From Nitrospira sp. (GTDB lineage: Bacteria; Nitrospirota; Nitrospiria; Nitrospirales; Nitrospiraceae), in contig VOPT01000026.1 of NCBI GenBank assembly GCA_009594865.1, forward strand, positions 1 through 43,453: a stretch of DNA of 43,453 bases. The letters are read 5' to 3'. This document shows, piece after piece, positions 35,017 to 43,453 of this stretch (within the stretch, counting starts at the first letter, position 1; the number at the start of each line of letters is the position of its first letter). The notes below the pieces were generated by a model. That model was not told where the DNA came from, did not search any database, and worked only from the letters and a program-made list of their open reading frames with translations. Position numbers and translations under genes: made by a program.

Positions 35017-35796
35017 TCAGGCCGCTGCGCGCGTGTCGGTCTTCGCGGCAGAATCTTTCCACTGACCCACTTCGAGGCTGTCCAGCCAGTCCAGGAGTTT
35101 GCCGACGTTTTCGCCCTCGAAGATCGATCCGTGCTGCGGGCAGATCATCTTGGGCTTGATGGCGCGAACGCGTTGCACCCATCCACGGAGCGCGGTAGTT
35201 GAGGGCATCCAGCGAAGATGGAAGCCACGCATGTATTGGATGTGCTGCTCGAAGTCCGTGACGACCAGGCTGGCATGGTGATCCGGAACCAGGGCGCTGC
35301 CGACGTCACCCGAGAACAGGATCCCTGCGATCGGGTCGTAGAGCGAAAAATTGCCTGAAGAATGGCAGTAATGGGCCGGAACCGCCTCCACCTCCGGACC
35401 CTGCGCGCCGATCTTGATGCGCATGCCGTCGTCGGGAATCGGATTCAGCGTAATCACGGCACCGGTGCTGAAGTGGCTGACAAAGCCCGTCCAGAGCCAG
35501 GAACAATAGGTCTTGATCGCGGGGTTCAGGTCGAGCCACAGGGCCAGCGACGAGCAGATGTCCGGGTCCTGGTGGCTGATAAAGATCGCTTGAATATCCT
35601 GCATACGGACATGCTTGGCCAGTTCAGCCAGGACTTGAGGGAAAATTTGAATGCCTCCCGGATCCAGCAGCATGGCCTGGCCGCGGTGGATGATCACATA
35701 TTCGTTGGTGTCGATGACGTGGTCGTCCTTTTCGGGGTCCCGGCCGATGACCACCCACTGATGACCATCGGTGTTGAATAACACCTTACTTTGCAT
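35017..35796 (-). CDS. ODP-type metallo-beta-lactamase-fold di-iron protein
   Basis: 259 aa. Matches the flavodiiron N-terminal metallo-beta-lactamase fold: ISHQDPDICSSLALWL (HxDxD-type metal site), PAHYCHSSGNFSLYDP, LFSGDVGSAL and CPQHGS. No flavodoxin domain is present. Stand-alone proteins of this type (ODP) bind oxygen at a di-iron site and can act as oxygen sensors for chemotaxis receptors. It starts inside the end of the upstream gene (11-base overlap), so the two products probably work as a pair. Oxygen sensing is an inference from the family. Confidence 0.75.
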   Translation of the reverse strand: MQSKVLFNTDGHQWVVIGRDPEKDDHVIDTNEYVIIHRGQAMLLDPGGIQIFPQVLAELAKHVRMQDIQAIFISHQDPDICSSLALWLDLNPAIKTYCSWLWTGFVSHFSTGAVITLNPIPDDGMRIKIGAQGPEVEAVPAHYCHSSGNFSLYDPIAGILFSGDVGSALVPDHHASLVVTDFEQHIQYMRGFHLRWMPSTTALRGWVQRVRAIKPKMICPQHGSIFEGENVGKLLDWLDSLEVGQWKDSAAKTDTRAAA

Positions 35797-36577
35797 AAGT
35801 ATGCCCTTTCAGCAGCAGGCCGAGGAGTTCTTGTCCATGTTCGATGGCATCTTTCATCGCGCGTGTTTTGTGATCGAGGTCATCGACGACAGAGCTGATT
35901 TCGGCTGCCAGGTTCTTGAAGTTGGCCTCCGCCTCTGCCAGGCCGGCCGCCTCAGAGGAGATGCAGAAGGCCATATAGCGCGCGGTGAGTCCGATCATCT
36001 TCAGGCCGTTCAGCGCCTGATGGGTTTCTCCCAGACAGCGAAGGGCATTCTTCAGCCGATCCTGCAGCTCGGCAAGATTCGCTTGGCAGTGATGCACCAG
36101 GTACTGGCGATTCTCTCGTTCAATGGCTCCCCCTGCCGTGAATGCCGGGTGTTGCGCTAATTGAGTCACGTCAGCGGCCGTGGTGAAGCGAAGGTGAGCG
36201 AGTGTATCGAAACCCGTGGACTTGGAGGAGGGGGCACCGTGCGTCATCGCGGAAACGAGGCTGGCAATCAATTGGTGGTAGCGCCAGATAATATTCGAAC
36301 TGCTGGCGGTGACCTTGGCCAGTCCGGCACAGAGATGCTCCAGGGCTTCCACTTCGGGCCGGATTTCCTTGGGGGTGTTGTTCAGGATCTCGACCAGTGC
36401 CAGCATGGGCCGGCCCTTTCCCCCGGGTATCTTGGCGGCTTGGACTACGCCGTTATTTGCCAGGATTTGCATGGAGAGGGAAAGCTGCTGCAGGGAGCGG
36501 CTGACGTTGAGGATATCGACGGTGATCCCGAACAGCTGGTTGATATTCCGCTTGAAGAGGCTTAGCACGTCATGCAT
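35786..36577 (-). CDS. Helical protein of unknown function, partner of the ODP-type protein
   Basis: A 263-aa soluble, almost wholly helical protein without signal peptide or membrane segment. The N-terminal LFGITVDILNVSRSLQQLSLSMQILANNG and the C-terminal AEANFKNLAAEISSVVDDLDHKTRAM stretches have heptad patterns like chemoreceptor coiled coils, but I cannot see a canonical methyl-accepting signalling tip. The overlap with the ODP gene suggests an oxygen-linked signalling module. The function is unknown. Confidence 0.6.
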   Translation of the reverse strand: MHDVLSLFKRNINQLFGITVDILNVSRSLQQLSLSMQILANNGVVQAAKIPGGKGRPMLALVEILNNTPKEIRPEVEALEHLCAGLAKVTASSSNIIWRYHQLIASLVSAMTHGAPSSKSTGFDTLAHLRFTTAADVTQLAQHPAFTAGGAIERENRQYLVHHCQANLAELQDRLKNALRCLGETHQALNGLKMIGLTARYMAFCISSEAAGLAEAEANFKNLAAEISSVVDDLDHKTRAMKDAIEHGQELLGLLLKGHTYAK

Positions 36578-36751
36578 GGCAGCCGTCAGAATTGTGGAGG
36601 GTTGTGGGTGCGGGGCAAAGGCTCCCGCAGTTCTCTATCGGCACAGTGAGGGAAAACTGAAATCCCCTCCGGCGGTCGAGAAGTGTCGATATTTTGACAG
36701 TTCAGCCAGCGTCGGTGTCGGTCGTATGCCGAGACTCGAGAATCGGCGTGA

Positions 36752-36757
36752 TATAAT
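36752..36757 (+). promoter_or_regulatory. TATAAT -10 element of uvrA, near-leaderless
   Basis: A consensus TATAAT lies only 9 bases before the uvrA ATG (36767), which puts the start of transcription 0-3 bases from the ATG. No Shine-Dalgarno site is visible. A TTGACA at 36694-36699 is too far to be its -35. Confidence 0.5.
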
Positions 36758-36766
36758 CCCGCGCTT

Positions 36767-39267
<2,501 letters not shown>

Positions 39268-39274
<7 letters not shown>

Positions 39275-39456
39275 GGGATGGCGTGCTCGGTGTCGGCATG
39301 ATGCGATGGGCGGAACCTGCTCACGACCCGCTACAGTCTGCCGTGCGCGACTCTGAAGCGCGACCGAAGGCCGCATGCCGTCGCACAACGGCGGGTTTAT
39401 CCGCTACATCTTGACGCGCCCGCCATGCCGACTCCGAACGCGCCATCCCTCACACC
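39268..39456. repeat. Inverted-repeat element after uvrA
   Basis: A 33-bp imperfect inverted repeat flanks 123 bases. The left arm is 39268-39300 and the right arm 39424-39456, with 3 mismatches; the outer 16 bases (GGTGTGAGGGATGGCG and its complement) are perfect. The interior also has partial self-complementarity (GCCGTGCGCGAC near 39341-39352 against GTCGCACAACGGC near 39383-39396). It overlaps the uvrA stop codon. It could be a small non-coding mobile element of the MITE type, or a structured RNA. Confidence 0.6.
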
Positions 39457-39680
39457 TCCGCTAAGAAGGGAAGGGGAGGGGAGAGAGCGGACTGGCCATC
39501 CTTCTTGCTCGCGCAACCTGCGGCTTCGGAAGGCCCTCGTTGGACGCGCGCAATTGAAGGACGTCTAGCCCGCCCGCTTTGGTGAGTGTGGGCTGACGGA
39601 GACCGCAGCCACCGCTCAAACATTTATTGAGGGGAAAGGTGTTGTTGTCGCCCCTCCAACTCTAGCTAAAGAAGGAGTCC
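39275..39680. other. Non-coding region between uvrA and the DUF486 gene
   Basis: About 400 bases. The left half is the inverted-repeat element, followed by a purine-rich run (near 39460-39490). The last 100 bases before the DUF486 gene have a small possible hairpin (GGCTG...CAGCC) but no recognised riboswitch. No gene is supported. Confidence 0.5.
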
Positions 39681-40010
39681 ATGCACACGATCCTACTTCT
39701 CACCATCTCCAACATCTTCATGACCTTTGCCTGGTACGGGCATCTCAAGTACAAAGACTCACCGCTGTGGATCGCGATTCTCGCAAGTTGGGGCATCGCG
39801 TTCGTGGAGTACTGTTTTCAGGTGCCGGCCAACCGGATCGGCCATTATGAATTCACGGCGGCGCAGCTCAAGACGATTCAAGAGGTCATTACCCTGATCG
39901 TCTTTTGCGTCTTTTCTGTCTTCTATTTGAAGGAGGAGCTGAAGTGGAACTACCTCGCCGGGTTTGCTCTGATGATCGGCGCGGTGTTCCTCGTGTTCAA
40001 GGAATGGTGA
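39681..40010 (+). CDS. DUF486 / DMT-like small membrane protein
   Basis: 109 aa with four hydrophobic helices (about residues 3-18, 29-46, 63-82 and 88-106). It matches the DUF486 family: FMTFAWYGHLKY, WIAILASWGIAFVEYCFQVPANRIGHYEFTAAQLKTIQEVITL, FSVFYLKEELKWNYLAGF. The family is conserved and thought to be related to small multidrug-type transporters, but no substrate is known. The start has GAAGGAG 4 bases upstream. Confidence 0.9.
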   Translation: MHTILLLTISNIFMTFAWYGHLKYKDSPLWIAILASWGIAFVEYCFQVPANRIGHYEFTAAQLKTIQEVITLIVFCVFSVFYLKEELKWNYLAGFALMIGAVFLVFKEW

Positions 40011-40041
40011 GGGATTCCCGTAGGGCGCTGAAAGCGTTCTT

Positions 40042-40956
40042 CTACTTGAACCAACGCTCGTACATGTAGAGCAAATCCAGCGTCAGTCTGGCGCCGAAGG
40101 TCGGGCCGTAATCCTTCTGGTTGATGAGATCGTTCCAGGTTTCGAAGGTAAACGCCGAGTAGCGCAATGCCAGCGACACAAAGCGTTCTTCCAGCGCATC
40201 TCCCCGGTGGTCCACGAACAGACCGGAATCGACGGTTACCGCAAGTTCAATCTCCCACGGGGTGCAATCCTTCCAGTGGTGATAGTTGCCCAAGCCCACC
40301 GACGCCTGGGCGAGATACGATTGCGGCGCGACTTGATGGAAGGCGGCGCCACCATAGGGCCGGCCGTATCGTGCCAGTCCGGAAATCCGGAGATAGTCGC
40401 CGAGCACTGGAATCACGTCGAGAATCGCCAGTCGGCGAAACCCCGCCTGTACATAGGGCTCATAGTATAACGATCCTCCGGCTCCGCCCACGCCGGCAAA
40501 AAACACATCGCTGGTCCCCAAGAGGCCGAACCACCGCGTCATGGTGCCGCTCAGCATGAAATCATTGGCCTCGCGCTTGTCACCGACCGGCACGGGAGCG
40601 AAGCCGCGCAATTTATGCACCACATCGTTTTGCAGGAACCGGCTCGGTCCGTCACGGGTGGGCCCTCCGCCTGCAGTGAGGTTGAGATTCCAGCCGGGCA
40701 GCTGGGTGAGCGGTGTGGTCCAACTCAGGGTGAAGAAGTTGAACCCCATGGTCTGGTTGATGTCGTTGTAGCGTCTCCCTGCTCCATCAAACTGGGTAAA
40801 CCGGTCCACGACGGCGGTGCTCAGCGTCAGGGTCGGGTCATGATCGGGAAACGCGATCGCGCCCCAATGCACGCTTTGGGGCGGGGATTCAGCGCGAATG
40901 AGGCTGGGAACTGTGCAGAGCGCGAAGGCGAGCGCCACGATCCATCGACGATTCAT
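40042..40956 (-). CDS. Outer-membrane beta-barrel protein, unknown function
   Basis: About 304 aa with a signal peptide (MNRRWIVALAFALCTVPSLIRAES) and alternating aromatic strands throughout (LTLSTAVVDRFTQF, FNFFTLSWTTPL, GFRRLAILDVIPVL, ELAVTVDSGLFVD). It ends YMYERWFK, with an aromatic near the C-terminus typical of barrels. I do not recognise a family. The start is placed at ATG 40956, where the signal peptide begins; in-frame starts at 40968 and 41022 would give an unusual N-terminal extension. Confidence 0.6.
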   Translation of the reverse strand: MNRRWIVALAFALCTVPSLIRAESPPQSVHWGAIAFPDHDPTLTLSTAVVDRFTQFDGAGRRYNDINQTMGFNFFTLSWTTPLTQLPGWNLNLTAGGGPTRDGPSRFLQNDVVHKLRGFAPVPVGDKREANDFMLSGTMTRWFGLLGTSDVFFAGVGGAGGSLYYEPYVQAGFRRLAILDVIPVLGDYLRISGLARYGRPYGGAAFHQVAPQSYLAQASVGLGNYHHWKDCTPWEIELAVTVDSGLFVDHRGDALEERFVSLALRYSAFTFETWNDLINQKDYGPTFGARLTLDLLYMYERWFK

Positions 40957-41058
40957 AGGCGCGCGCATCCTGCCAGTATTGTCGCGATGTTGGCAACTGT
41001 TCTTTGCTGAGGCACGCGCCATGCCCGGATGGCGGATGACGGTCGATGAGTCCCGTCG

Positions 41059-41900
41059 CTACTTGCCCAGAAATTCGCCGATGGGATGCAGGGGTTCGAG
41101 GTGATCGCACATGATCTTGAACGTCGCGAGCAGGGGAACGGCCAGGAGCGCGCCGCCGACGCCCCAGATCCAGCCCCAGATCATGATGGCTAGGACCAGG
41201 ACCACCGGGTTGCTTTCCAGTCGCCGCCCTAAAATCATCGGCGATGCGAAGGATCCTTCCAGAATGGCCAGCACCCAATAGACGCCGCCGACGAAAAACA
41301 TCTGCGCGAGGTCGTCGAACGCCAAGGCGGCGACCAACATCACCGCGACGATGCCGACGATACGGTCGAGGTACGGGATGAAGGTCAACAGTCCGGCCAT
41401 GGCGCCCACAGGATGGGGTTCGGCATCCCCAGGAGGTGCATGGCAATGCCGACGGCGGTGCCCAGCGCGAGGTTGATGCCGGTGACGGTAAACAGGTAGA
41501 GGAACAGCTGGTCTTCGATGTTCCGCACGATGTCCACCGCATGCTTCTTCTCGCTCAGGTGCGGCAACACCTTTAGGAGCTTCTGGAGAAAGAGATCGCC
41601 AGAAGAGAGAAGAACGCACAAGAGCATGACCGTCGTGGCTAATCCCATCATGAGGTCGCCGGTCAGGCTGAAGACCTTGACGGGCCAGGCGTCTCCCTTC
41701 ACCTCGACCTGCTGGACTTTTGTCGCCTCATCCAAGGCCGTGGCCTTCGATAACAGTTCGGTGGCCTTGGTCACATCCTGCATCGATTTTTTGACGGCTT
41801 GAATCTTGTATTCAACCGTGTGCAATGCCACCGGAACTTTGGTGCTCCATTCCGCTGCCGGTTCCGCCAGGCGCAAGACGCCGTAGACGAGGCCGGTCAC
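41059..41900 (-). pseudogene. AI-2E family transporter, N-terminally truncated and frameshifted
   Basis: The first frame (from 41900, GTG) gives VYGVLRLAEPAAEW..SGDLFLQKLLKVLPHLSEKKHAVDIVRNIEDQLFLYLFTVTGINLALG..LLGMPNPILW and stops. The family continues in the next frame as AMAGLLTFIPYLDRIVGIVAVML..LGRRLESNPVVLVLAIMIWGW..HPIGEFLGK. Adding one G to the GGG at 41407-41405 (minus strand) restores it. The N-terminal about 80 residues with the first membrane helices are also missing: upstream sequence in all three frames does not resemble the family. Two lesions favour a true pseudogene over a single read error. Confidence 0.75.
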
Positions 41901-42006
41901 GGCTGGCCTTGTCTCAGATGAAGAAGCCGCATGAGCCAGCGCGCGCTGGCGACAGGAGCGTGGCCATCCGGCTGTCCATCGATTGCATTACCGTCGAATC
42001 CGATAT

Positions 42007-42026
42007 TGGCCGGTGTAAGCCGGCCA
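42007..42026. repeat. Hairpin between the deacetylase and the AI-2E remnant
   Basis: A perfect 7-bp stem TGGCCGG / CCGGCCA with a 6-base loop, 38 bases after the deacetylase stop on the minus strand. There is no T-run, so termination is uncertain. Confidence 0.4.
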
Positions 42027-42063
42027 TGCCCGGAGTGATGCGAGGGTGCGGGGAGACGCCATA

Positions 42064-42939
42064 TCACTGCGCCTCCTGGATAAGGGCCGGCGGTCGTGCC
42101 GTATGAGGGCTGGATTTAGCGCACCGCAGCGCCGTCGTTAACAATTTGCCGCGATCGTCGATGAAAGGCCTGTGATGCAAGGGGAGACCCAACCGCCTCG
42201 CCTCTTCGACCAGCAGACTGAGATAGTCGCCGAGATGTTCGGCGGTGAAGGAGTTCGTATCGTGAAAGGTCACCACGATGGGAATGGTGTGATGCACCAT
42301 CGGCAATGTCCCATGAAGGAATCGGGTCTGCAATCCGGCCAGCTGAGAGCGGACATTCAGCCGTCTCAACAGATGCATCCCCCAGTTCACCCCGTCGAAG
42401 GCGTTGATGTCCGATAGCAGCAGATGAAGACGATGCCGGCCGTACCAGTCGAAGGTGGCCGCATTGAATAACCAGTACGGAGGCCGAACCAGCATGGTGG
42501 GCGTTCCGGTGATCTGATCGAGATCTGCTTTGCCGTTGAGCAGCGACCGCTCGAGTTCAGCCGGAGACATGCCGGTGCGACAGAGGTGCCCGTGTGTGGT
42601 TCCGGCGCGCAATCCCAACCAATGTCCCTCGGCCTGTTCAACCGCCAACAAGGCCCGGCCGTCCGAGGAGCCCCCGCGCTTCGGATGGCGCGTCTGCACG
42701 AAAAATATCCCCTTGATAGGCGGTTGTACCGGGTTGCGGGCCAAATGGCGAAGGACGTTGCCCGTATTGCCATGGGGACCGCCATCAAAGGTCCGCAGGA
42801 ACCGCAGGGTCAGGGGCGTCTCGGCAGGGCGCCGTGGATCGACGAATCCTTCGGGGGTCGCTGCATGCAACATCGAGACGGTGTTCACAGTGTCAGCCTT
42901 TCCTGAAGTCGTTTTTTCGCCAGCACGTTCCCCATGCAC
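42064..42939 (-). CDS. Polysaccharide deacetylase (NodB) family protein with altered active site
   Basis: 291 aa from GTG 42939; the start is uncertain and ATG 42873 is an alternative. A NodB fold is recognisable: RFLRTFDGGPHGNTGNVLRHL, KGIFFVQTRHPKRGG, EGHWLGLRAGTTHGHL, RMSPAEL-type segment GMSPAELERS, LVRPPYWLFN, LLLSDINAFDGVNWG, VVTFHDTN. Motif 1 is normally TFDDGP; here the second, metal-binding Asp is Gly (residue 53). At the first His of motif 2 there is Arg (residue 111). No signal peptide is clear. The protein may be an inactive relative or a decaying gene. Confidence 0.75.
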   Translation of the reverse strand: MHGERAGEKTTSGKADTVNTVSMLHAATPEGFVDPRRPAETPLTLRFLRTFDGGPHGNTGNVLRHLARNPVQPPIKGIFFVQTRHPKRGGSSDGRALLAVEQAEGHWLGLRAGTTHGHLCRTGMSPAELERSLLNGKADLDQITGTPTMLVRPPYWLFNAATFDWYGRHRLHLLLSDINAFDGVNWGMHLLRRLNVRSQLAGLQTRFLHGTLPMVHHTIPIVVTFHDTNSFTAEHLGDYLSLLVEEARRLGLPLHHRPFIDDRGKLLTTALRCAKSSPHTARPPALIQEAQ

Positions 42940-42996
42940 CTGTAGTTGTCAGGGGTGACCGTATGAAACCGAGACGAAGACCCACACTGGGAGCCT

Positions 42997-43015
42997 CCCT
43001 AGTTCGGCCCTAGGG
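42997..43015. repeat. Short inverted repeat upstream of the ATPase gene
   Basis: CCCTAG / CTAGGG around a 7-base centre, in the divergent region between the deacetylase and ATPase genes. It may be an operator or a chance palindrome. Confidence 0.3.
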
Positions 43016-43052
43016 CATTCCGAGTGTGCGTGATTGAGAGCCGGTCCATTGC

Positions 43053-43081
43053 TTGCGGAGATTTCTGTCAATCAATACAAT
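43053..43081 (+). promoter_or_regulatory. Sigma-70 type promoter for the ATPase gene
   Basis: -35 TTGCGG (43053-43058), 17-base spacer, -10 TACAAT (43076-43081), 50 bases upstream of the ATG at 43131. Confidence 0.5.
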
Positions 43082-43130
43082 GGCCTCGGCCGATAGGGGC
43101 CACATCCGTTTGCCATGCCGAGGAGGAACT

Positions 43131-43453
43131 ATGCCTGCCAAGAAGGGATCAACGGCTCGTCCGTCTGCCGCAGCTGATCAGCGGCAACCGACGGAGGAGT
43201 TTGAAAAACTCGGGGTCTTCTATCTCGGTCGGCCCTACGCACTTGCCGCGAAGCAACCCAAGCCGGGATGGCTGCTCTACGATTCCAAGGATCTGGTGAC
43301 ACATGCCGTGTGTGTCGGGATGACGGGGAGCGGCAAGACCGGTCTCTGTGTCGGACTCTTGGAAGAAGCCGCGATCGATGGCATCCCGGCCATCGTCATC
43401 GATCCCAAGGGCGATCTGTCGAACCTGCTCCTGACGTTTCCCCAACTTCGCGG
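43131..43453 (+). CDS. HerA/VirB4-like ATPase, N-terminal fragment
   Basis: The first 107 residues; the gene runs off the right edge. A polar N-terminus is followed by FYLGRPYAL, then a Walker A motif in [20 protein letters not shown] (near residue 70) and [17 protein letters not shown], a pattern typical of DUF87/HerA-type hexameric ATPases that keep a DPKGD element after the P-loop. The start has a strong AGGAGG ribosome site. The role cannot be settled without the rest of the gene. Confidence 0.75.
   Translation, partial: MPAKKGSTARPSAAADQRQPTEEFEKLGVFYLGRPYALAAKQPKPGWLLYDSKDLVTHAVCVGMTGSGKTGLCVGLLEEAAIDGIPAIVIDPKGDLSNLLLTFPQLR

Noticed and set aside
36694..36699. TTGACA upstream of uvrA
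   Set aside because: It is 52 bases from the TATAAT, and no matching -10 lies at 16-18 bases.
39560..39680. Guanidine-type riboswitch before the DUF486 gene
   Set aside because: One hairpin with an ACGG-containing loop is present, but the second required hairpin was not found.

Overview
The window looks like a chromosomal segment of a Nitrospira-type bacterium (Nitrospirota). This is inferred, not proven. The base composition is moderately GC-rich, and the gene set is rich in multi-PAS signalling proteins, TonB receptors, a two-partner secretion / CHAT / DUF928 cluster, PCP_red-domain proteins and an AhbD/NirJ-like radical SAM protein. No rRNA, tRNA, CRISPR array or insertion sequence was seen.

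Left part (1-20 kb), almost all on the minus strand. Read in the direction of transcription, a secreted di-haem cytochrome, a hybrid histidine kinase and a FadL-type porin form one unit (25.2 to 19.3 kb). Next come a 44-aa membrane protein and a two-partner secretion operon: TpsA exoprotein, TpsB transporter, TPR-CHAT protease-like protein and two tandem DUF928 proteins (18.6 to 9.6 kb). Then come a 41-aa membrane protein and a ribbon-helix-helix protein (9.3 to 8.75 kb). Last is a signalling operon of two tandem TonB-dependent receptors, a receiver/7xPAS protein, a periplasmic substrate-binding protein and the start of a membrane sensor kinase that leaves the window (8.5 kb to the left edge).

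The most notable observation is a shared regulatory architecture in front of three of these units. Each has a sigma-54 type -24/-12 element on the minus strand. About 110-127 bp upstream of it lies a tandem pair of 16-bp sites: one perfect GTATC-N6-GATAC palindrome plus one degenerate copy, 20-21 bp apart. Two of these promoters lead straight into very small membrane-protein genes with leaders of almost equal length. This predicts one enhancer-binding-protein regulon tying together the surface exoprotein/CHAT system, the TonB receptors and their signalling proteins.

Middle part (25.5-32.3 kb, minus strand): a CopD-like membrane protein, then an operon of a five-domain universal-stress / PCP_red / rubredoxin fusion and an AhbD/NirJ-like radical SAM protein carrying the same PCP_red domain. 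A cobalamin-type radical SAM protein and a UbiE/MenG methyltransferase follow. A small plus-strand accessory island (32.6-35.0 kb) holds a GIY-YIG / membrane / zinc-ribbon protein, a PIN-domain gene broken by a one-base frameshift, and an MntA-HepT toxin-antitoxin pair.

Right part (35-43.4 kb): an ODP-type metallo-beta-lactamase-fold protein with a helical partner, a compact UvrA lacking most of the usual insertion domain and apparently read from a near-leaderless mRNA, a 33-bp inverted-repeat element just after uvrA, a DUF486 membrane protein, an outer-membrane beta-barrel protein, a truncated and frameshifted AI-2E family transporter, a NodB-type deacetylase whose key metal/catalytic residues are altered, and the start of a HerA/VirB4-like ATPase at the right edge.
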